From assembly GCA_012656075.1 (NCBI GenBank), contig JAAKBF010000033.1, positions 124,001 to 188,000 on the forward strand: a stretch of DNA of 64,000 bases, read 5' to 3'. Origin of the DNA: Phytophthora hibernalis. Lineage: Eukaryota; Oomycota; Peronosporomycetes; Peronosporales; Peronosporaceae. The translations under genes and the position numbers were made by a program. Below are positions 43,673 through 55,735 of this stretch, piece after piece (within the stretch, counting starts at the first letter, position 1; the number at the start of each line of letters is the position of its first letter). The notes beneath the pieces were generated by a model, which was not told where the DNA came from, did not search any database, and was given only the letters and a program-made list of their open reading frames with translations.

Positions 43673-46437
43673 TCATGCACACCCCAGCTCGACCTTGTCA
43701 CAGCGACAACCCGCTACGATTTCCGCCTTCCGCATATCGATAGTCGCTTGTGAATACGTGCATTGCACTCGCCCCATGTTTTCGTTAAAACATATCCCGG
43801 CACCTTCAGACTCCGATGAGCACTCGCGATAGAGCACGCCTTTGCAAATATCTTCTTGTCTGAGCTTAGCGGCCATAATAGCATTTGGACAAGTAGCTTG
43901 GGCAGCATCGCAGAAGTTGGAAGTGTTGGTTGTAACTGGCTGAACACCAAAAGCGTTGCGTTTGTTGGGAGGAACGCGCTTTCATCAGGCATGACAAGAC
44001 ACGTTGACGGTAAGGGATCATACGAGCTTCCATCTTCACTGCCGCCACCCTGGGTGATATTTGCACTCTCACCTTTGCTTCCATCTTGACTGGTTTCATT
44101 GCTGGCGACTTTATGTTGAAGTGGTCCGCAGCAACTAGGAAATGTCGTGTTGCAATTCCCTTCGCTGAGAAATCCACTGCAGCAGACAGGGGTGTCTTGT
44201 ACAAATACCATTTCGAGAGTGCTTTCGTACCGAGCAATTTCTGGGAGCGACCGGACTAGTGGAAGGCTTTCAAGTGCCACCACTTGTATGTCTGGGAGAT
44301 CGCCTACCGTAGGGAATTCCTTGATAGAGTCGAGAAATCCAAAGTAAACACTTTGGAGAGCTGTGGGTCCTACCAAAGATGGAAGACTCGGCAGATTGGG
44401 GTGATAGGAGAGGTGAATGGTGTGGAGACTTGTCATCTCGGAAAACAGATCACTCGGTAATTCGGCAAGATTCACGTCAGTGGAGTCACCTTCAATGTGT
44501 CTATGACGAGTATGCGTTCAAGATACAATTTAGTTTTTTGAAAACAAATGGCAAGGTTTCTTGATCGCGGAGGTATGACTTACATGTACTCCAGCTTAGA
44601 GAACGACTTAGATGTCCATGACGGAAACCCTTCAACACCAGTGTGAGTCAAGACCCTGCCGTGCACAATGTTAGTTCCAGGGGTAAGAGAAACACATGCT
44701 TTGGCGACGTACAAGTTCCGAAGACTTTTACATGTTCGAAGCTCATCCGGAAGTGAGCCATTTATCTTGCGATTCACTAGTTGCACAGTCTGTAGTTTGC
44801 CCCCGCTAGCCAATTCGGCCAGTTTCTGCGTGACATCTATCAGGGTATCGGAGTCTGCAGGAGCCAAGTCGCGATCAACGTACGCAATGCAACTACACGC
44901 ATCTTGAGATGCACCAGGAGTCCACAGGTAAGCGAATTGAACACACTCTGGATACGACAAGCATGCTGTTTTCGACTTTTGTACAGCGATGGCAGTGTAC
45001 ACAATGCATCCGACACCATAGACGAAAAATAGGATGCTGACCAGCGCCCGCAGTCTAGACTGTACAAAATGTCGGTGTGCTTTGGAATCATCCAGGTTGG
45101 TACGTTGCTGAATTGAGCCATCTGCAGAGGCGAGAGGTGCTACTGCTTTCGCTGATTTTGCTATCAGGTGCGCTTGAGAACCCCGATCGCTTTGTGTGAC
45201 GATGAAGGGACTTTGTGTTCGCGTTGTAGAAGGAGATGTGTGATCTTGCTCCAGCGAAAACACGCAAGCAAGCTGAAACTCAGCTTGAGGAATATATCCC
45301 ATCCGCTACGAATCAATAAGCTCTCGAAGTCCGTGGTGAACATGTTGAGCTCCTTTGCGCTCACGTAGTTGCGGGCTTTGCGCTCAAATTCTCGAGGATG
45401 AAAGAACCTCTGCCGGATTTTCACTGCCATCAGATCGTCTTGAAAATGAAGAGTGAGTAAAGCAGAATGAGCGCTGGAAAGAATACAGCACATGCTGCAT
45501 CAACTCTGAATACGATGAGCACAGCAGGTTAGTGTGTGTAAACAACTTTAGCACAATCGTTTTGGCCAGCTTACATGGAATCCTTCAAGATGTGATGGAG
45601 CGTGGCTTCGTTCCACCGGAACTGGATATGGTAAAAGGCAACGAAAGCGTTCAAAGCCATCAACGAGGCGTAGCAATAGAGCAGCGACGAGTCAAGCCCT
45701 TGATTCATGTGTTCCCGGAGCGAAAGTATCTGTAAAATGACTTCTGGTATCTCCATCAACACGTTCTAAAATACAAGTGTTTCAGTTAGCATGATCCATC
45801 GCGATAATACGCTTTGGTTTCCTTACCCACACTTTGCGATACTTGCCGTCAGTCGAGACGATACTGCGGTAAGTCTTGGCAATCATCCTAACAACCCGCC
45901 GTACAAGAAGCGGAATTGGACGATGCATAGCTTTTTGCTGCCCCCGAGGACTTTCTCCACTGTCACCTTTCGGGTGGTAGACTGTTGTGCTTTAGGCTTC
46001 AGTTCTTCAGAACGAACGCGACGTGAAGGTGGTCGAATCAGCAGAAGGTACAAGAGATACCAGTACACGCCAGTGACAATAAGCAATAACGATGTACTTG
46101 TCGCTAGGATGGAGGAAGCAGCCTGATGAGATTGCCAGAAGTGGCCATGATCCAGACTCTCAGTCTGCAAAATGAAGTTGGCACTTGTGCTTGGCTCCAG
46201 ATTCAGGATAATCAGAAGCAAACTCCACGCGCTCGACAGCCAAAATATGAGCGTCATGAGGACGACATTCACCCAGCCGATGGCGGAAAAACGAAGTCGT
46301 CGCCACCTCCACCAGGAGTTTTGGGTTAAATTAGTGGATTCGGGGCGTCTCTCACTCTCTACTTTTGACACTGCAGCTTTCTCCGTCGTGGGGCCTTGCG
46401 CAACTCTCCATCTCTTTGAAAATCCAATACCATCCAA
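43673..46437 (-). CDS. Membrane/LRR/Cys-rich family member 2
   Basis: Reads right to left with the five-exon plan of the family: exon 1 to 45827 (TDGKYRKVW then GT), exon 2 45765-45575, exon 3 from 45505 to 44713, a short LRR exon near 44650-44590, and the last exon from about 44500. It has the two N-terminal helices (VVLMTLIFWLSSAWSLLLII, ATSTSLLLIVTGVYWYLLYL), later ones (ILFFVYGVGCIVYTAIA), YPECVQFAY, LRRs (LQTVQLVNRKINGSLPDEL), PVCCSGFLSEGN and the end KVELGCA-stop at 43673. The Cys-rich region has a longer Gly/Ser-rich insert than other members. Several frame breaks (about 45887, 45430, 45300, 43880). No in-frame Met precedes the first helix, so the start is unsure. Confidence 0.55.
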
Positions 46438-46529
46438 TTCAACGCAGTGAAGCTAGCACCTGTAGGAGGAATACAATTATCTAAAAACAAACAAACAACT
46501 ACTCACACAAGAGATAAATGCGTCATACG

Positions 46530-47141
46530 TTATGAATTCAACACGGGCGATGTGTTTAACAGTTCTCGGTTGAAACGCGTCACGTCAGCTAAGAACTCGA
46601 TAAATGAAGCAAATCGACGACTAAGCAGCAATATTTTCCTCACAAGAACTTCGCCACCGCAACCGACCTCATCGTATCGACTTGATTCAGTGCACACCTC
46701 CATAATTGCCGCCTTCACCGCGGTTTCCACCTCCGGAATGCAGCAATGGGCTGGAAGGCGTGAGCACCGTTTTCGCGGGCCCACTGCTAGCTTTTGGTGA
46801 TGCCGTGTAGCCTTGCGCTGGGAGCGTTTCCTCAGGTTTTTCGATGTTGCCTGCCGGTTGATCAACTTTTTCTGCTTGGGCCTCGTAGCCCACGTCGGAT
46901 TTTGGCGCATGCTCTTCTCCATCGGTCGGTGTATTGCAGACATCTTCTACAGGTGGAAGCTTGTTACTTTTGTAGCAACTTGAGACGTTTCCATGGCTGA
47001 CGCTTCCTTGACGGTGACAGTTGAACTTGGTTTGCTTGGTCCGGAGAAAATTGGAGAGTGTTTATTTAACAATGCGTGGATGAAAAATGTTGTCTCGAGA
47101 GTGATTGTTGATGACTCAGGAAAATATGTGTCAGATTCCAT
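46530..47141 (-). CDS. Hypothetical protein, frame-broken
   Basis: A minus-strand coding run that changes frame at least twice: MESDTYFPESSTITLETTFF from 47141, then an acidic/Pro-rich middle (PTDGEEHAPKSDVGYEAQAE) and an alpha-helical end (VLVRKILLLSRRFASFIEFL) stopping at 46530. About 200 residues. I recognise no domain. It begins 3 bp after the stop of the LRR-IQ gene on the same strand, so it could be transcribed closely behind it, or could represent a mis-joined gene. Confidence 0.35.
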
Positions 47142-47143
47142 CC

Positions 47144-49606
47144 CTAATTGACGTTTTCAAACTTTGTGGCAGCCAAACTGGCGACTAAATTCTGCAGCGC
47201 TTCCAATTGCTGCTTCATCTTGTCAATCTCAAGCGTCTGTCGATCCATTTGACTCCTCATTTCGTCTACCACGCTGGCCGGGTACATCTCGGTAGAAAAC
47301 CCGCCGTCTTTTACATTGGGGTTTTCTCTGTCCTGCGATGTTTGCTTCGAGATCGAGTGACCTCGCCACATACGCTGACAACACAGAATAAATTAGCGGC
47401 AACATAGACGAATTCACTCACACCGAAAACTTACCTGAAACCGAACAATCTTCTTCTCAATGTTGGCTTTATCAGCTGCATGACTGCAGACCTGACTGTT
47501 CCAGAGGTAGCTGATGGCATCGTCTTGCACCGCACAAACCTGTTGGAGCTGTTTCACATCGTGCGAACAACGTATCATTCCTCGAAGAATTCCGTGCCAT
47601 CTTCTGTTGGACAGGAAGTTCGTAGCTCTTTTGCTCGCACCAGAGATTTTCCAGTCACCCTGCAGAATGGCTTGTCGATCATGGACAGTATTTCTCCAAG
47701 CATGCTGAATCTGACATGCAGCAGTATGCTTTCTCTTGAAAAGACCTGCACGGCGTCGAATGATAAATCCGCGAGCGAGACTTTGGATGTTTTGTGCGCT
47801 TACAGCTTCCATGCGAGCTTGAGTCACACCTCGGTAGTTGATATTCTGCACCGAACTCGAGGAACAGTGACGAAAGCTGTATTGTTCTCGTCGACGCATT
47901 CTGGAGCGCAGAACTCGTTGTCGGAGCTGAAATCTTCTTTGTAATCGTCGGAACCACTTCTGTATCTTCCGCGCAGATGCATCGCGCACCATCTTCTCCC
48001 GCTTGATCCACACCTACAAAAACGATCACCGTGAGATGGTTGAATAATGCGTTGACTCATTATTTAGATTATGACCTTCATGTATTTGCGCATTGTGGTC
48101 ACTTGGTCGGTGAGCTTCTTCACGAGAGCTTCGTATTCAGCGCCACTTGGAGGTGGAGAACTTTTGATCGGCTCACTTAGGGCTGCAAAAGTCGAGGTTC
48201 CTAATTGTTTCATTACACATAGACTGGAAATGTCAAGAGTGTGCGTACCTTGTGGTGATTTATCCGGGACAGCTAAGTCCGCCGCTGTGAGAGCGGGCTT
48301 CCGAATATCGTCTTCTAGCGGAGCTCTCAATACAGATTCTTCTCCCCAACGCACTGATTTCTCTCGTTTGATTTCACTGCTGAATGGTGTGAAGCCATTA
48401 CTTTGACCGAGTTGTGCGTTGCGATCTTCTTGAGTCCGTTTCCAAATCTCCAACTTGTTAAGAGAGTTGTCAACTCCTCTTTGGTCGTCCCCAGTTGCAT
48501 TAAGTGAAGACTGTTGGCGAATTGGCCGCACAACAGGAGGAGCTGGAGGTGGAAAGATCGCTGCTCCTCCAGGATTTCCTTGAAAAATCATAGAACCTGT
48601 AACGAGAAATTCGTCTAGAGCTTCTTCGTGACCTTCGAGTATGGCGCGTTTGAGAGAATTCAGCGTGTGAGGAGGTACAGTGAACTCTTCATGCCTTCTA
48701 CCAGAAACGGTGAGGCCTCCATCGTTGCTGAGAGGCAGAGAAGGGAAAAACGTAGCAAGAAGATGCTCCAATTTCCCGCCACTGCGCGCAACCTCGAGCA
48801 CAATCGGGTTTCCATCAAAAGCGAAAAATCCCAGCGCCGGAAGTTGCAGTCAAGACAGGTAATCCCACAAAGCTTTCAACGTCAAAGCCGCGCAGTTAGA
48901 AAAAGGTGTAACATCATTGAGTATACCGTACCTTGTCAATTTGGTTCCTGGCAATCGAGAGACGCTGAAGCCGAGAAGGGAAAAGAGTGGGTGAAAGCGA
49001 TGATGAAAAGGCTCCCAGCATGTTGTCCGACAAGTCCAGCGTCTAGACCACAACAAAATCGATGAGTACCATCACTTCAATCGTTGATCACCTTGTGAAT
49101 GCAGTAGCTCATACCTCCAACAAACTCAGCCCCGCTAGTGGAGGCCACTTGGTGATGCGGTTGTACGACGCATCCACTACTCGCAGCTCTGGTAGTAATT
49201 GAAGCGAGTCAATGGTCGTCAGACTGTTCTCCGCAACCTTCAGTACTTGCAAAGCAGGCAGCAGAGCCAACAAATCCACTGTGGCGATGCAGTTTCTGGA
49301 CAAGTCCAAGCTCTGCAACCGTCGAAGCGATTGAATGCCATTCACACTGTCGAGTTGATTTCCTGACAGATCCAACTGAATAAACAGCAACAACTTGATC
49401 AGTCCTAAAACCAATACCTAATGGCTCTAGTGTTTTACCTGGACAACATGTTCGAAGACCCCGATCTGCTCCATACTCCGCAGACTATTGAGCGACAGAT
49501 CCAGAGCGTACTCCGAGCCATCTCCTCTTTCAATCTGGTGGCGGATCTCGAGTGGAATCTGCTCCAACTGCGCGATTCGCTGCTCCGACAGGTCGAAGCT
49601 GTCCAT
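47144..49606 (-). CDS. LRR and IQ-motif protein, CEP97-like
   Basis: Six exons in order: 49606-49439, 49375-49115, 49042-48932, 48872-48076, 48013-47435, 47374-47144, all but one junction in phase. The N-terminal half has SDS22-type LRRs (LDLSGNQLDSVNGIQSLRRL and five or so others) with an LRR cap; the middle is disordered; then three IQ motifs (ARKIQKWFRRLQRRF, AQNIQSLARGFIIRR, ACQIQHAWRNTV) that bind calmodulin or centrin, and a short coiled coil (MRSQMDRQTLEIDKMKQQL). This is the layout of CEP97 and LRRIQ proteins, which cap centrioles or act in cilium formation. A missing base near 48848 breaks the frame after exon 4 begins. The neighbour CEP135 supports a centriolar role. Confidence 0.8.
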
Positions 49607-49952
49607 GGCCGTTAGTTTTGCCTTTTGAATTGTAGCTTGGACGACTTTTCAGTCGAGTTCAGCTCAGTTGTATTGGGTTTTCTTGGCAAAGTGTTGGAAA
49701 TGGAAAGAGGTTGTGCCGCTTACTTATACTTGCTGTCAACATCTCACAATGATGTTATCTGTAAGCTCAAGGACCCCATCGACACCACGACTTGCGGCGT
49801 AGCGAGCAAAATCAACACTGAGAACTTCAACAAAACAGTCACAGAGTGATGGTCACTTCAACCTTCGAAAATCCTCACAATAGTGGCGTATCCCTCGTAT
49901 CAGTGACAGCGCGCAAAACCATTCCGCATTTGAATTCCATACTGAAATCAAG
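49607..49952. promoter_or_regulatory. Shared upstream region of the LRR-IQ gene and CEP135
   Basis: A 346-bp gap between two divergent centriole-type genes. A 74-codon open frame on the plus strand (49625-49849) has no recognisable content. I see no palindromic X-box-like motif that I could defend. Confidence 0.4.
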
Positions 49953-52900
49953 ATGGCGCCGTCCGCGGGTCAGGACGTGACGGCCGCCGTGGAGGTGCGG
50001 AGCTTCGGAGAGCTTCAGACACAGCTGCGCGCTATGTCGTACAGTGAAGTGGGGATCTACCTCGTTCTACCTTTTGTATGGTATGCACTCTACTGACGCT
50101 TTTGTATGGAGCAGCCGGTGGGGGTGGACAGCGTGCCGTTGGTGCGCAGGCTGCTTACGGATCTACTGGCGGCTTTTACTGCCCGGGAGAAGACGGAGCG
50201 GGCGCTGGAGAAGGCGCAGAGGGACGCGCTCGAGTTCTCGCAGATTCTACTGCCCATGCGCAAGGAGAACGCGACGCTCACGAGGGAGAACAACAGTGTA
50301 CGGAGGAGGTAGAACGAGTAGCACGGAGGTAGAGTAGACGCACTCACTCTACCTTTTGTAGCTGCATTTGGAGATTATCCACCATGAAGAAGCCATCACC
50401 GAGAGGGAGAAGGCCTGTGAGCTGCAGCTTGAAGGACTACGGGACGACGTGAAGAAGCTGCAGTTCCTCAACACCCAGAAAACCCAGCAGTGTACTAAGA
50501 AAGTAGGTAGAACGAAAGGTAGAACCGTTCTACCTTTTCGAGTAGGCTATGTTCTAATGCTTCTACTGTCTGATAGGATCAAGAGGTTGCCAAGCTTCAG
50601 GCGCAGCTGGAACGAGTGCTGGCTACGGGCGGAGGAGCGTTAGACGCGGCGTCCATTGAAATGAGGGGATCTGATTTGTCTCAGTCGCTACGGAGATTGT
50701 CGATGGACAGCCAACAGGCCAGGAAGGTGCAACAGTCCGAGCAGGCTCAGGTGGCGAAGGACCTGCAGGAGCAATTGACAGAAATGACGACAGAGAACGC
50801 TAAGCTGCGTGCTCAGTGTGAGCAGTTCAATGAAAAGCTGAGCAAGCGCGAACAGGAGATCAGCAGACTCTCGAAGCTCTCGGTGCAGGCGGTGAACGAT
50901 CACAACACGTCGTCACAGAAGCTCCACGACTTGGAAGAACGCTACCAAACGAAATCAAAGCAGGAGGCGACTGAGCTTCATGTGGAGCAGCTGAGCACCC
51001 AGGTGGATATTCTGAACGACCAGGTGGCCAAGTATGAAAGTCGATTGAAGGAAGCGACGGAGCAGATCCGCCGAAATAGCGACATCGCGGAGAAACTACA
51101 GTACGTAGGCAGCTTGCTGATCATATGACTATCGCTGCATGTTTGAGCTGACGTTTGTCTCTTTTCATTCTTTTAGACAAGCTGAGATGGACCGAGAACA
51201 TTTTGTTAAGGAGCTGAGCGTGTTACAGGCAAAATACCATGTTCTCGAGGAAGAGCACTCGCGATGCAGTGAAGCATATCAAGAGCCAGGCAGCCTCCCT
51301 TCCCTCGAAGACCGACAGCAGGCATCGATTCCCCAGAAGCTGAAGATAACGACCAGGCTACCGATGCGACGTCATTGAAGGAGCAAGTGCAAACGCTGAC
51401 GATGCACAAGGATCGTCTTGAAGATGCTCTTCGCGCAATGCACTACGACAAAATCTCGTACACGAACGCCCTCGCGAACGCCAATTCCCACAATCGCGTT
51501 CTTACCAGCAACTTAGCTCGTGAGGAAGCAAAGGTGAAGGAATTCAACGTGGGAAAGTCAAAGTTGGAGCAGTCGCTGGCTGATGTTCGTACTTCCCTTG
51601 ACGCACACACTCGCGAACTTGATGTGCTGCGTGAGTCTCTCAAGCAGAGTGAAGACAGTCACGCTCTGGACAAAGAAAAAATGCTTCGCTGCACCGCGAG
51701 TTACGCTCGATGGACAAATTGGTTTCCCAACGCGACGATGAATGTCGCTCACTGAATCATGCACTTCTTATCCAAAAGGGAGAAGTTGAGCGCTTAACTG
51801 GTCAGTTGGCTAGGATGCAAGCGACGGCTAGTGATGCAGAGGGCGACGATGGAGCTAAGGATGGAAGGAAAGCGGTGTTTGCACAGGAGATGCAGTGGCT
51901 GGAAGAAGAAAGACACGATCTCCGACGTGAAAAGGAGACGTTAATGCTTCAAGCGATGAACCTCGAAGAAGATTTGCTGAAGGCAAAGGCTTCGCTGCAA
52001 GAGGCAGTGCGTGAAAATGAGAAACTAATCGAGAAGATCAATGTTGCGTCAAAGATGCAATCTAACCTTGAAGACATGCTGGAGACGAAGAAGCGCGAGT
52101 GCGCTGACGTCCAAAGACAGCTTGTAGAAAGCAAGGAGGATTCGAGAACTCTCGGCTAAGCAGAGCCAAGCGCAGCTCCTTTTAAGCCGTGCCGAAGAAA
52201 CCGAGAACGAGAAGTTGGTTGTGCAAAATGAGGCGTTGGCACTTAAACGTCACGTGGAGGAGCTTCGCGATCAAAACGCTAGCTTGAAGAACCGGGTAGA
52301 GAATGACGACCTCCACACCAAACGACTGTCGGATCACATGCAAAAACTGCAAACTGAGGCTGCTGTAGTAAGCAAGAAATGCACCACGCTCGAAAAGGAG
52401 AAGGCTGAGCTGCAGAACAACTATGATAGCGCAGTGGTGGAGCTTCGCAACGCTCGTCAGACATGGAACCACTACCAAAGCGAGTTTGAAAAATTGTCGA
52501 ACGAGGTGCAGGCGCAACAACACTCTCTCTCATCTGGACAAAGCGCACTTCAGTCTAGCCAGAGCTCCGCGAGCGAGTTGAGAAATCAGGTTCGCCAGCT
52601 ACAAAGCGAGTTGAAGCTCAAGCAAAATAGTGCTCACCAGCTTGAAACGCGCTTAGAACAGGAGAAGGCGAGCCATAAGAGCGTACAGACTCAGCTCGTC
52701 CTGCTTCAAGATGAACTTTTGCAGACAAAGGAGGCAAACCGTGCTCGAGAAATCGCTTTGAAGCAGTTACGAGCAGAAATTCAGTCGAAAGACCGAGCGC
52801 TGACTGAGAAGACGGAAGCTGTTGAAAACTTCAAGCTACTCATCGAGCAAATGGAGTCATCGCGTGACCAAATGGTCTTCCAGACAAAACAGCGCCAACA

Positions 52901-54731
52901 ACAGATCCAACGCCACCAGCAAGAGATGGATGACTTGAATACGAAGGTCAGCTCGCTGGAAAGTGAGATTTCTTCGAAGAATAGCGAGATCTCATCGCTG
53001 AAGAAGCTGACACGTACACTGGACAGTGAGAAAGATGCTGTGAATGACCAGCTTGATACACTGACTGAGAAATATCACGACCTTGAAAAGCAGAGCACTG
53101 AGCTTCGTAAAGCTGTGCAGGCGAAGAAATCCGATGCTACTGGGCTGCAGGAGCAGATGGGAAGCTTGGTGAACAAGCTGAACGAAGCCGAAGACAAGTT
53201 GAGCAAGATGCAAGATCACTGTTCGCAACTGGAAAGTGAGGTGGAACGATTGGAGCACTTGAAGGGTATGCATACTGTTGAGTTATCGGCTCTAGCCCAA
53301 GACCTGGAGAACATGACCATTGAAAACCAAGCAATAAGTGAAGAGTGCACTCGCTTGCAGCGTACTGAGTTCTCCCACTCCCAGTCGACCAAGAACATGA
53401 AGCAGACTACACGAGAGATCGAGCGCGAGAGAGATACTTTGCAGATCGAGCTGGAGGACTTGCGTCATACGTACCGATCGCTCATCCAGGAGCACGAGGG
53501 GATGCAAAAAGCTCGGGCCGAGATTTCAGAACTGCAGGAAGAATTAGCTGTTGTAAACGAGTCGTTGAGGAAACAAGTGGCTACGCTTGACAACCAACTA
53601 CAATCATTGCGAGAGAAGAATGCGACCTTGGCGACTGAAGCAGCGACGTATCGCGACCAAGTCAGTTTTCTTACGGAGAAACTGCAGGCAAGCGAGGAAA
53701 AGCAAGACGACCTACAGACGCGAATGCAACAAATTGTGCACGAACTGGATGCTCAGAAACAGGTTTCCACGGAGATTTCTGCCCAGCGGTACGGAGCGCA
53801 GGCTGAGAATGCCGCCGTCGCACAGCGGATCGTACATTTTGAGGCAAAACTGAGCAACTGCAAGTACGAAATGAAGTCTCTGCAAGACAAACTACACGCC
53901 GAGCAGTCGCAGCGACGCAGCCTGGAAGAGGTAGCATCAACTCTCCGCCAGAAGATCGCTACTAACGAAAACATGATCTCCCATCTGGAAGAACAACGAA
54001 ATGCGATGGCGCAAGAAATTCAAGCGTCACATCAGCGCCAAGTGCCAGCTTCCACCGCTGTAATGGACATGTCGGAGCTTAAACACACACCGCCGTCTAC
54101 TGGTCAACCCTCGCGTACATCCGAACCAGAGCCACCCACTGCTCAAAGAGAACAGTTATCTCTGCCCCCCTCTCCGTCCTTTTCGCCTTCATCGAATGCA
54201 GTTGGAAGCACTCCGGAGTCTGGTGGGAAGTCCTCGAATAGTTCTTCGTCGTTCCTCCCTCTCCATGCTCTGGAAGAAGCTCAAATAAAGTGTCAAGAGC
54301 TTGAAGACCGTCTGGCTCACCAAGATGATACAATCAAGGTACGATCACATGTTTTTATTAGCGATTGGTGATATACTTCGAAGTACATGCTAACACGGAT
54401 ATGACCGTTTTCAGCAACTGGAGCGATCTCGCAGTAAATTCAAGCGCTTTGCGGCAAAATATGAGCGTGAAATCGAGCAGGTAACCGTACCCAATGGGGT
54501 ATTTGAGTTCTGAGCTTGTCTAATTAAAATATGCCTTTGCTGCAGCGCGATCGGAAAATTGAGGAGCTACAAACCAGCTCCCACGCTTCATCTTTCGTGT
54601 CCCCGATGTACGATCGTTCCGATCGGGACGATCACACTCTTCTTCGTCATCGTCGTCGTCTAGTCGATCAAGAAGGCACCCCGCTGTTAGCAGCACATCG
54701 GATATCCCTGCTCCATCTCAATAGAAGCTGA
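49953..54731 (+). CDS. CEP135: Centrosomal protein CEP135 / BLD10-like
   Basis: A long coiled-coil protein (about 1,500 residues) whose N-terminus VDSVPLVRRLLTDLLAAF, then LRKENATLTRENNSLHLEII-like text, is the diagnostic conserved head of CEP135/BLD10, a cartwheel protein that sets nine-fold centriole symmetry. Exons: 49953-50048, 50115-50297, 50362-50502, 50577-51100, 51177 to 54338, then two short ones (about 54415-54480 and 54545-54731). Frame breaks near 51333 (C4), 51680 (A6), 52155 and around 54625; in each case the coiled coil resumes at once. The C-terminus is Ser/Arg-rich (SSSSSSSS) and ends at 54724 or 54731 depending on frame. Phytophthora zoospores need basal bodies, so this is expected. 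Confidence 0.87.
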
Positions 54732-55066
54732 CCTGTCTGAGGACAGCGGTACCTTGTATATACGGCGTTGACCGCGGCGGAGTTAGCGTTGGCTGACACT
54801 CATACTTGCTGTGAAGAACAGTTCTTTAGCGACTTCCTTCAAGTTCACGGGTCAATACAATCCCGACTCGGGATTCCCGGACGAGTAGAAGGATCGGACG
54901 ATGGCCTTGATCGTGTGAACGTGTGTTGAGAGATAGACTGCTAAAAGAACCAGATTGTGCCTACTGAAAGCACAAGATCGTTGAGCGCTCGCATGATGTC
55001 GTCTATTCACACGTGGGTTAGACTTTTGATGCCTCCGGCGCGTTCGGTCTTAATGTCACGGACAAC
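54732..55066. other. Intergenic
   Basis: A TCCCGACTCGGGATTCCCGG hairpin-prone stretch at about 54871-54890 is the only notable feature. No gene is seen. Confidence 0.4.
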
Positions 55067-55518
55067 GTGGCCTTTTGCGCTTACTGGTACACTTGTACTG
55101 ACCTGAGAGCGGGCTTCAAACAAATTGAAAGTGTGGGCGTTGTGGGTGGTTGTCTGCCACGCTATTCAAGTTCGTTTCCTGAAGCGAGCAAAGCCGAAGC
55201 ACTACAAGTGAGAAGGAATCTTGGATTTACAATTATCTTGCGGAGGAATTCTTGCGTAGGTTTCGCAAACACCGGGTACGCTTGATTTTTATGCCAGACA
55301 TCCTTGGGCTTACCGGTATCTTTATTCAAAAGGTTGCTGATCTTACGATTAGTGCTCGAGCCGTCTCAATTCATTTTCAAAACGGAGCATCCCCAGATAG
55401 CGGGCGGTTCAGAAATCTGCGCCAACAAGCACTTGACGATTACATGCATATCCGGTTACGCAAAGTGCAAATTCAAAAGAACTTGGGCTATTTCACTGAA
55501 GTAGCATGGCTCGGGTGA
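55067..55518 (+). pseudogene. Membrane/LRR/Cys-rich family member 3, relic
   Basis: The end of this stretch (55437-55518) encodes DDYMHIRLRKVQIQKN and VAWLG-stop, which matches the C-terminus DDYIRLRQVQIQRKVG-x-EEAWLGCG of member 1 but lacks the final Cys. Upstream, LRR-like frames are broken (LGLTGIFIQKVADLTISARA). No membrane exons are found. It is a dead copy ahead of member 4. Confidence 0.6.
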
Positions 55519-55735
55519 CCTACTGTTAGCCACCATTTTATTATCTCAATCCAGAGAGCATTGGACGAGAGAGGATAAGTTGAGGCGCAACCAAGAACTT
55601 AGACATCGATGCCAAACCACGAATAGTTGAGATCATGTTGTTTCAGGGCAGTGCCATATTTTTGGCTGACGGAGCTCAAGAAAACTTATCTGGAAATGAA
55701 ACACCAGTCTTTATTGTCTCGGGTGCCACTTAAGA

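Noticed and set aside
49625..49849. 74-codon frame between the two centriole genes
   Set aside because: No Met-like start other than TTG, no domain, and it lies in the expected promoter gap.
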